Shown: positions 33,671 to 39,918 of the stretch, in pieces
Numbering within the stretch: the first letter of the stretch is position 1
How the letters are laid out: each line of letters opens with the position of its first letter
Source: Duganella sp. CF517
Lineage (GTDB): Bacteria > Pseudomonadota > Gammaproteobacteria > Burkholderiales > Burkholderiaceae_D
Assembly (NCBI RefSeq): GCF_900110275.1
Contig: NZ_FODC01000002.1
Location: 992,001-1,056,000 of the forward strand
Direction: 5' to 3'
Length of the DNA: 64,000 bases
Notes under the pieces: generated by a model
Database searches by the model: none
Told to the model about the DNA's origin: nothing
The model's input: only the letters and a program-made list of their open reading frames with translations
Position numbers and translations under genes: made by a program

Positions 33671-34020
33671 TGAAACCGATTTTTATTGGCATCTTGTCGC
33701 AAGAAAAAATGCGCGAGCGCGTGCTCGCGATCGCCCGCGGCAGTTACAAACCGAAGCCAAACGAGCCAAAGGTTTGGTTCACCTCCATGAAATCGCTTGC
33801 CGAGGTCCTGAGCGACGAAAACCGGGCATTGCTTCACGTGATTATGGAAACCCAACCCGAATCCATCTCGGCATTGGCGGAAGTGACCGGCCGCAAACCA
33901 AGCAACTTGTCGCGCACGTTGAAAACCATGTCCAACTACGGCATCGTGGAATTGAGACGGGAGCGGAATCAAGTTCGCCCAGTAGCCAAAGCCACAGAGT
34001 TTCGTATTGTCGCGCATTGA
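33670..34020 (+). CDS. TumA-like antitoxin, MarR-type winged-helix DNA-binding protein
   Basis: A 116-aa protein of the HVO_A0114/TumA-like type. The C-terminal half is a winged helix-turn-helix: LHVIMETQPESISALAEVTGRKPSNLSRTLKTMSNYGIVELRRERNQVRPV, with the recognition helix at SNLSRTLKTM. The N-terminal half includes a conserved KVWFTSMKSLAEVLSDENRALL motif. The ATG at 33670 overlaps the toxin stop; a GTG one codon earlier is an alternative. It should neutralise the toxin and autoregulate the operon, and is intact although the toxin is broken. Confidence 0.75.
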   Translation: MKPIFIGILSQEKMRERVLAIARGSYKPKPNEPKVWFTSMKSLAEVLSDENRALLHVIMETQPESISALAEVTGRKPSNLSRTLKTMSNYGIVELRRERNQVRPVAKATEFRIVAH

Positions 34021-34059
34021 TTTGTGATGCAGGACCGGCGTATTCAAGTGGCGCAAGAC

Positions 34060-34077
34060 GAGCGATGTTGATCGCTC
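34060..34077. other. Perfect 7-bp hairpin after the antitoxin gene
   Basis: GAGCGAT (34060-34066) and ATCGCTC (34071-34077) form a perfect stem with a 4-base loop, 39 bases after the antitoxin stop. No U-tract follows, so termination is possible but unproven. Confidence 0.4.
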
Positions 34078-34093
34078 AATCACCAGAGGGAAC

Positions 34094-34260
34094 ATGCGCA
34101 CCATATTTTAGCAACTGACGACGATGTCCCTCGCTGCCGCCAAGGAGCTAGCATCGTTCCATCGCAAAAGCATCGGTGAAGTTATCTCTATTCTCCCCGG
34201 CAAGCACTTCAACCACAGGCGACCAGCCATGCCACGCGCAACGGTGTGCCGCGACTCCAA
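34094..34260 (+). pseudogene. Decayed VapB-like antitoxin gene remnant
   Basis: Fragments of one small antitoxin are spread over two frames: MRTIF starting at 34094, then TAG; TDDDV in the next frame (34114-34128); then LAAAKELASFHRKSIGEVIS back in the first frame; and RNGVPRLQ at 34237-34260 in the second frame again. In order these match the pattern I recall for VapB/CopG-like antitoxins (MRTT..DDDVL-AAKELA...S-GEVIS...RNG-P-L). At least two frameshifts and a stop have destroyed it. No matching PIN toxin gene follows. The family match is by eye. Confidence 0.5.
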
Positions 34261-34383
34261 ATGAAATCCCCCCCGCCGCGCACCCCGGTTTTCCACGCCT
34301 TGCCCAAGGTCTCGCTTGTCCTTCGAGTTTTCCGCCGATGGAATCTCGACGTACCTAGAGGCTTCGGATATCTACTTGGTTTG

Positions 34384-34389
34384 TATAAT
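34384..34389 (+). promoter_or_regulatory. Perfect -10 hexamer upstream of the 361-aa gene
   Basis: TATAAT at 34384-34389, 51 bases before the TTG start, is a perfect sigma70 -10 box in this AT-rich spacer. A convincing -35 hexamer at normal spacing was not found. Confidence 0.4.
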
Positions 34390-34439
34390 GTAGACACATA
34401 TCGGTTCGGTACTCCACCAGTTGAAAATGAAGGAATAAC

Positions 34440-35525
34440 TTGAGCATCAACCAATTGATCCAGATTTGTTTCAGTCATGGCCTTGACGGACGAAATACGG
34501 ACACATGCGTAAAGAGCATGGCGGTAAACGTGCTAAAGCCGAACATGCCCGTGGTCGCAATTGAGATGAAGAGTCAAAGTGATCTTCTGCGAATGATGAA
34601 GACAGCCGATAATACCCACATCTACATCGGTGCCGGCGTATTCCACTTCAATGCTTTCTATGCAGCAGCCGATAACTTCCCTGCACCACGAATTTACTAT
34701 ATGAAGGCGGCTGACCTGACCGCTGTCGGCGCGATTGGCACATACATGCAGCAGCACGGTGTGGCGCTTACACCTATGAACGACCAACGGTTCTCGCCAC
34801 TGATCGAGGACCAGCGCTATGCCGAACGTTACCAGCAATGGCATACACGGTGGGAGGCGAACAGCAAGGCATTCAAGGGCTTGCTGGACGGGCGGGTCAA
34901 GAACACAGCTGTCGAGCAAGGTATTTGGTTGTCTTCCAATGGCGGTTGTATGATGTGTGGAGACAAGACTGATCTGATGTCTACGACTACAGTTATCGGC
35001 GCGACGGGCATAATGATTGGTTTGCAGCTTTGCGGCCAGCATGAGGCCGAAGCTATGGATCACTCAACACTGTTAAATTACATTTCAGAAAAGATGGGCG
35101 TGCCTGTCCCCTTCCTCGTGGGTGCAAAGATCGTGCGGCACGGGCAGAAAACCATCGACATGACCTGCGATGCGGTGCGCGACGAATTGAATTGCGTGAT
35201 TGAGAAAATTGACGGTCAAACCATAACTGCCGTGCGCAAGTCAGGGTTTCGCGTGATCATTCGCCAAGATGCGATAAATGATTACGCATACAATATTCAA
35301 GACCCGACGAGGAAGCCGATTTCGCGGATAGACTCGGCGGATCACCACGAAGTCGAATATGGTCCAGACCATGTTCATCGCGATTTGAGCAAGTCTAAGA
35401 AAAATCATGTTGAACCGAGTTTCACATATGGGTTCGCAGTAGCCGACCTCAAGGCAATTCGACAACTTGTTGAGACTGCTGAGGCAAAATGGACATCGGC
35501 ACAAGCCTCAGGCAAGGACTCATGA
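34440..35525 (+). CDS. Unrecognised 361-aa protein with Cys/His cluster, accessory island
   Basis: I do not recognise this family. The protein is soluble and has three parts. An N-terminal half of about 170 residues contains HIYIGAGVFHFNAFYAAA. A likely metal site follows with CMMCGD and, after 26 residues, LCGQHEAEA (CxxC...CxxH). The C-terminal part from about 225 contains FRVIIRQDAINDYAYNIQD, then ISRIDSADHHEVEYGPDHVHRD and EPSFTYGFAV. The C-terminal H/D-rich pattern is reminiscent of small TumE-like proteins (inference). The start is TTG, preceded by AAGGA at 5-base spacing; no ATG gives the full domain. Base composition is clearly lower in GC than the flanking genes. Confidence 0.65.
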   Translation: MSINQLIQICFSHGLDGRNTDTCVKSMAVNVLKPNMPVVAIEMKSQSDLLRMMKTADNTHIYIGAGVFHFNAFYAAADNFPAPRIYYMKAADLTAVGAIGTYMQQHGVALTPMNDQRFSPLIEDQRYAERYQQWHTRWEANSKAFKGLLDGRVKNTAVEQGIWLSSNGGCMMCGDKTDLMSTTTVIGATGIMIGLQLCGQHEAEAMDHSTLLNYISEKMGVPVPFLVGAKIVRHGQKTIDMTCDAVRDELNCVIEKIDGQTITAVRKSGFRVIIRQDAINDYAYNIQDPTRKPISRIDSADHHEVEYGPDHVHRDLSKSKKNHVEPSFTYGFAVADLKAIRQLVETAEAKWTSAQASGKDS

Positions 35526-35563
35526 AGCGCTGCAGAAGCTTCCGACAATGGGGAGATGATTGA

Positions 35564-36064
35564 CTACAGCAGCACTTTCCAACGCTCCAGCTTTTGAGCC
35601 AAAGTAAGCGAGGCATGTGCCGGAGATGTCGATGGCAGCACCAGCGCCCTGTAGCCCTCTGCGGCAAACTGCGGTGCGAACTTGCCGGAAGTCTGCCCGT
35701 TGAAGCCGACAGTCTCCAGCAGCGGACACAGCTCGCGCAAGCGAGCGAAGTCGTTGGCCGCCGGTTTGCGGATCGCCGAGTCGAGACTGCCCTGGCGCTC
35801 GCACGCCCCCAGCACATCCCACAACCCGAAACCATGGGCCAGCAGACGCGGCAACCGCTCGGCATAGGGCAACTCGGCCAGCGGCTCCCCCGTCAACGCC
35901 GACAGGATCGGCCACAGCAAATTGCGCGGATGCGCGTAATACTGCTGCGCGGCCAACGAGGCGGCGCCGGGAAAGCTGCCCAGCACCAGGATGCGCGTGC
36001 GCGCGTCGATCACGGGCGCGAGGCCGGCCAGCGCCGGGGAGATCAAATCGGTGTCGTCGGGCAT
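35564..36064 (-). CDS. DNA-deoxyinosine glycosylase (UDG family 6)
   Basis: A 166-aa member of the uracil-DNA-glycosylase superfamily, family 6 (hypoxanthine-DNA glycosylase). The active-site motif RILVLGSFPGAASLAAQQYYAHPRNLLWPIL is intact, with the Asn of HPRN at the family position, and the second motif is VLPSTSPAHAS near the C-terminus. It removes deaminated adenine (hypoxanthine) from DNA. The gene stands at the right edge of the AT-rich accessory island and is convergent with the 361-aa gene, 38 bases apart. Confidence 0.88.
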   Translation of the reverse strand: MPDDTDLISPALAGLAPVIDARTRILVLGSFPGAASLAAQQYYAHPRNLLWPILSALTGEPLAELPYAERLPRLLAHGFGLWDVLGACERQGSLDSAIRKPAANDFARLRELCPLLETVGFNGQTSGKFAPQFAAEGYRALVLPSTSPAHASLTLAQKLERWKVLL

Positions 36065-36192
36065 GCCGGCATTTTACCGGAGCCGGCCACGGCGCGTCGC
36101 AGGCGTAATCGGCCTCTGCCGCATCCGTGAAAAACGGGTGTAGAATTTACCGGCGGCCAGACCGCCATAAAAACAAATCGGAGGAGACCACC

Positions 36193-36630
36193 ATGCCGCA
36201 ACCGCGCACCATCGATCTGTTGCTCGCCAAGTACAGCGAGAGTCATCTGAACCCCACCAACGAAGTGATCCATTTCATCTGCGTGCCGGTCATCGTGTTC
36301 ACCTTGCTGGGACTGGTGTGGGCCATCCATCCGCTGGCCGCCGTGGCGGTGACGGTGGCCTCGCTGGTCTACTACTTCACGCTGTCCAAACCGTTCGCGC
36401 TGGGCATGCTGGCGATGTCCGCCGTCATGCTCGCCGTGCTGGCCGCGCTGCCGCAGCCAGCGGTGCTGCCGCTGTCGCTGGCGATATTCGTGCTGGCGTG
36501 GATCGGCCAGTTCATCGGCCATAAAATCGAAGGCAAGAAACCGTCGTTCTTCGACGACTTGCGCTTTTTGCTGATCGGGCCGCTGTTCGTGCTGGGTTTT
36601 TTGTACCGGCGATATAAGCTCGCTTATTAG
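36193..36630 (+). CDS. Mpo1-like (DUF962) integral membrane protein
   Basis: A 145-aa membrane protein with about four hydrophobic segments. The DUF962/Mpo1 hallmark is at the N-terminus: LLAKYSESHLNPTNEVIHFICVPVIVFTLLG, with the conserved H..P.N..IH pattern. A second motif, AWIGQFIGHKIEGKKPSFFDDL, precedes the last helix. Yeast Mpo1 is an Fe2+-dependent dioxygenase of 2-hydroxy fatty acids; the bacterial role is not established. The start follows GGAGGAGA. TAGAAT at 36141-36146 may be its -10 box. Confidence 0.85.
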   Translation: MPQPRTIDLLLAKYSESHLNPTNEVIHFICVPVIVFTLLGLVWAIHPLAAVAVTVASLVYYFTLSKPFALGMLAMSAVMLAVLAALPQPAVLPLSLAIFVLAWIGQFIGHKIEGKKPSFFDDLRFLLIGPLFVLGFLYRRYKLAY

Positions 36631-36761
36631 CAGTTCATCAGGAGCCGCAGGCGGCGCTTGGCGGGTTACACTGCGCTAATCCGCCCTACGTGGTTTAGAG
36701 GAACCGGCGCCAAAAAGATGGCCGCTAGGCAAGCTGCCATCAAGCCAGCTATACTTGGCCG

Positions 36762-37682
36762 ATGTCCTCCCCATTGCTCTTCGTTATCGCCTGCCTGATC
36801 TGGGGCTCCACTTTCTTCGCCATCACCTTGCAACTGGGCGACGTCGCGCCGGCCGTCTCGGTGGCTTACCGCTTCGGCCTGGCCGCCGCCGCGCTGTTCG
36901 CCTGGTGCGCCGTGCGCGGCGACAAGCTGATGCTGCCCTGGCGCGCCCAGCGCTGGCTGATGCTGCAGGGCGGCGCCACCTTCGCGCTCAGTTACATCTG
37001 CACCTACTCGTCCGAGCAATACCTGGTGTCCGGCCTGGTCGCCGTACTGTTCGCGCTGATGGTGTTCTGGAGTCCCATCCTCAACCGCATCGCCTTCGGC
37101 ACGCCGGTCAGCTGGCGCACCTGGAACGCCGGCATCATCGCCATCGCCGGCGTCACCTTGCTGTTCTTCCACTCGATCCAGGGCGCCTGGAAAGACATCA
37201 TGGCCGGCGGCGAAGGCCATTTCCTGCTTGGCCTGGGACTGGCGCTGACGGCCACCATCGCCAGCACCGTCGGCAACCTGGTCGTCGTCAAGGTGCGCGT
37301 GGAGTCGTCCAACGTGCTGCTGACGATGGCCTGGTCGATGATGTGGGGCACCCTGATCGTCGCCGCCTGGGTGCTCGCCAGCGGCCAGGCGTTCACCTTG
37401 TCGAGCGAACCGAAATACTGGGGCGGCCTGCTTTACCTGTCGCTGTTCGGCTCGGTCATCGCGTTCGCCGCCTATTTCACGCTGATCCACCGCATCGGTT
37501 CGGACAAGGCCGTCTACATAGGCGTGGTCACGCCGGTGATTTCGGTATTGTTGTCGATCCAGCTCGAACACTTCCGTCCCGGACCGCTGGAATGGATCGG
37601 CATGGTATTGTGTTTGGCGAGCGTCGCATCGGCGCTCAAATCCGATTCCCCCGTTAGAAAAGAAAGTGTAGAAGCAGCCTGA
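36762..37682 (+). CDS. EamA/DMT-family transporter
   Basis: A 306-aa drug/metabolite-type transporter with ten predicted helices in two EamA repeats. The first repeat starts LLFVIACLIWGSTFFAITLQLGDVAPAVSVAYRFG and the second follows the loop with GLGLALTATIASTVGNLVV. The ...EWIGMVLCLASVASAL end is typical. Substrate unknown. Its TGA stop overlaps the next ATG (TGATG), coupling it to an acetyltransferase gene, which hints at transport of an amine or amino acid that the partner can acetylate. Confidence 0.85.
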   Translation: MSSPLLFVIACLIWGSTFFAITLQLGDVAPAVSVAYRFGLAAAALFAWCAVRGDKLMLPWRAQRWLMLQGGATFALSYICTYSSEQYLVSGLVAVLFALMVFWSPILNRIAFGTPVSWRTWNAGIIAIAGVTLLFFHSIQGAWKDIMAGGEGHFLLGLGLALTATIASTVGNLVVVKVRVESSNVLLTMAWSMMWGTLIVAAWVLASGQAFTLSSEPKYWGGLLYLSLFGSVIAFAAYFTLIHRIGSDKAVYIGVVTPVISVLLSIQLEHFRPGPLEWIGMVLCLASVASALKSDSPVRKESVEAA

Positions 37683-38173
37683 TGAACAACTCCGACCTGA
37701 CCATCCGCCCGGCCGAGCCGGCCGACGTCTCCGCCATTTTCGGCATGATCTTCGAGCTGGCGGTGTTTGAAAAACTCGAACACATGGTCGTGGCCAACGA
37801 GTCCATGTTGCACGAAAGCTTGTTCGGCGACAAGCCGGGCTGCGAGGCGCTGGTCGGCGAAGCCAACGGCGAGGTCGTCGCCTTCGCGCTGTTCTTCCAC
37901 AACTTCTCCACCTTCCTGTGCAAGAAGGGGCTGTACCTGGAAGACTTGTATGTCAAGCAAGCCTGCCGTGGCAGGGGCTACGGCAAGCAGATGCTGGTCG
38001 CGCTGGCGCGCCTGGCCGTCGAGCGCGACTGCGGCCGCTTCGAATGGTCGGTGCTGGACTGGAACACCAACGCCATCAAACTCTACGAAGGCATGGGCGC
38101 CACCGTCATGCCGGAGTGGCGCATCTGCCGCGTCACCGGCGAGGCGCTGACCGAGCTGTCGGCGCAAGCATAG
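37682..38173 (+). CDS. GNAT acetyltransferase, diamine/thialysine acetyltransferase-like
   Basis: A 163-aa GNAT protein. The fold starts TIRPAEPADVSAIFGMIFELAVFEKLEH, typical of the SSAT/thialysine acetyltransferase group, continues with LYLEDLYVKQACRGRGYGKQML (acetyl-CoA loop RGRGYG) and ends in the WSVLDWNTNAIKLYEGMGA motif. This FELAVFEK/W.VLDWN combination is close to spermidine/spermine-type acetyltransferases, so a polyamine or small amine is a plausible substrate. It is translationally coupled to the EamA transporter gene. Confidence 0.85.
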   Translation: MNNSDLTIRPAEPADVSAIFGMIFELAVFEKLEHMVVANESMLHESLFGDKPGCEALVGEANGEVVAFALFFHNFSTFLCKKGLYLEDLYVKQACRGRGYGKQMLVALARLAVERDCGRFEWSVLDWNTNAIKLYEGMGATVMPEWRICRVTGEALTELSAQA

Positions 38174-38187
38174 CGGCGGACACCGGC

Positions 38188-38222
38188 AAAAAAAATCCCA
38201 CGCGGCGTGTGCGCCCGTGGGA
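38188..38222 (-). terminator. Intrinsic terminator for the metalloprotease/ABC operon
   Basis: Read on the minus strand, TCCCACG...CGTGGGA arms (38216-38222 and 38196-38202) with an inner GGCG/CGCC extension form a hairpin followed directly by eight Ts (A run 38188-38195). It lies about 150 bases after the stop of the SBP-permease gene. On the plus strand the same stem ends the acetyltransferase transcript. Confidence 0.7.
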
Positions 38223-38373
38223 AGAACCCGGTGTCAGTGGGAGGGAGATTGAATCAACGGCTTCACTATAGCCGCGCCGCCGGCGCCCCGCCTCCCCCCT
38301 TACAAACCCTTACCCGCCTTCAAATCCGCTTACATTTGCTTTACAAAAACGAGCAACTTGATTCAGCGAAAGA

Positions 38374-39918
38374 TTATCCACCGACCTTGCCGCCTGACCG
38401 GGAACCGACGGCCAGCCGCTCCAGCAATTCGAACACGGCCTGCGTCAACAACGCCAGCACGGCCGCCGGAATCGCGCCGGCCAGCAGCATGTCGTTGTCG
38501 TTGAGCGCCAGGCCGATCGTGATGCGCTCGCCGTAGCCGCCGGCGCCGATGAAGGCGGCGATGGTCGCCGTGCCCACGCTCAGCACCGCCGCCGTCTTGA
38601 CGCCGGCCAGGATCACCGGCAGCGCCAGCGGCAGCTCCACCAGCATCATCCGCTGCGACGGCCGCAGGCCCAGCGCCAGCGCCGCCATGCGCAGCCCCGC
38701 CGATACCTGCAGCAGGCCGGTGCAGGTATTGCGCACGATCGGCAGCAGCGCGTAGACCACCAGCGCGACCAGCGCCGGCACCGTGCCTATGCGCCCCAGC
38801 AAGGGAATCAGCAGCGCCAGCAGGGCCAGCGACGGCACGGTTTGCAGCACGCCCGTCAACCCCAACACCAGTTGCCGCAGGCGCGGGAACACCGCCGCCA
38901 TCACGCCTAGCGGAATGCCGATCACGCACGCCATCGCCACCGCGAACAGCACCAAGGTCAGATGCTGGCGCGTCAGCGTCCACAGATTTTTGTCGAAGAT
39001 CTTGGCCAGCAGGCCGTCGCGCGCGGCCGGTGGCGGGTGGGCGCCGGCCGTCGCTGCGGCCGTTGCGCCGGCCTTGGCGGCGCGCGCGGCCAGCCAGTCG
39101 CGCGCGACGTTGGTGAAGCTCTTGCCGTCGATTTCGGCGGCGGCGTTCATGGCGATCATGTCGTCCGCGCCGATGCGACCCTCCAACTGGCCGATCGCCT
39201 TCCACGCGGCGGGAAAGCGCCGCGCCGCATCGAGCCGGTATAGCAGCACCGCGTCGTAGCGCGGGAAGTAGCCGCCGTCGTCGTCCAGCACCCGCAGCCC
39301 GTACTGGCGTATCTTGGCGTCGGTCGAATAGATATCGATGACGTCGACCTGGCGCTGCATCAACGCCTCGTAGGCGAGGCCGTGATCGAGGCCCTCGGGG
39401 CGCTGCTTCAAACCGTAGCGGGCGGCCAGTCCCGGCCAGCCGTCGGCGCGGCCGATGAATTCGTGCGACAGCCCGAAACGCAGCTTGTCGCGCGCGGTCA
39501 GGTCGCTCAGTTTTCGCACCCCCTCGGCGTCGCCGCGCGTGGCCAGCGCATAGGTGTTGTTGAACCCCAGCGGCACCGCCACGCCCAGCCCCATCGGCGC
39601 CAGTTCGCGCCGTATCTGCTCCAGCGGCGCGGCCTTGGTGTGCTTGAGGATTTCCAGATCGATGGTGCCGAGATATTCCGGGTAGACGTCGATGCGCCCC
39701 GCCTGCAAGGCCGCCAGCACGATGGCCGTGTTGCCCAGCCCTTGCAAGTGCGTGACCTTGGCGTGCGGCGCTGCCGTCTGCGTCAGCACCTCGCCGAGGA
39801 TGTACGATTCGGTGAAACGCTTGGAACCGATATGCAGCGTGTCCCCCTGCTGCGCCACGGCCGCGCCGCCGCTCAACAGCCCAAGCATCAAGAGCGCCCC
39901 GCCCAACCAGCCCCGCAT
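38374..39918 (-). CDS. Fused osmoprotectant-type ABC binding protein and permease
   Basis: A 514-aa fusion. After a signal peptide (about residues 1-22) comes an OpuAC/ProX-like binding domain to about residue 275 (IGSKRFTESYILGEVL, then GLGNTAIVLAALQAGRIDVYPEYLGT). It is joined through an Ala-rich linker to a permease domain with about five helices and the EAA-type loop AALALGLRPSQRMMLVELPLALPVILAGVK. Substrates of this class are glycine betaine, choline or carnitine. No ATPase gene is adjacent, which is unusual. The ATG overlaps the metalloprotease stop by one base (TGATG). Confidence 0.85.
   Translation of the reverse strand: MRGWLGGALLMLGLLSGGAAVAQQGDTLHIGSKRFTESYILGEVLTQTAAPHAKVTHLQGLGNTAIVLAALQAGRIDVYPEYLGTIDLEILKHTKAAPLEQIRRELAPMGLGVAVPLGFNNTYALATRGDAEGVRKLSDLTARDKLRFGLSHEFIGRADGWPGLAARYGLKQRPEGLDHGLAYEALMQRQVDVIDIYSTDAKIRQYGLRVLDDDGGYFPRYDAVLLYRLDAARRFPAAWKAIGQLEGRIGADDMIAMNAAAEIDGKSFTNVARDWLAARAAKAGATAAATAGAHPPPAARDGLLAKIFDKNLWTLTRQHLTLVLFAVAMACVIGIPLGVMAAVFPRLRQLVLGLTGVLQTVPSLALLALLIPLLGRIGTVPALVALVVYALLPIVRNTCTGLLQVSAGLRMAALALGLRPSQRMMLVELPLALPVILAGVKTAAVLSVGTATIAAFIGAGGYGERITIGLALNDNDMLLAGAIPAAVLALLTQAVFELLERLAVGSRSGGKVGG

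Noticed and set aside
34246..34443. A 65-codon open frame in the 420-base spacer before the 361-aa gene
   Set aside because: It starts within the VapB-like remnant, has no ribosome-binding site and shows no domain; it is better read as pseudogene debris.
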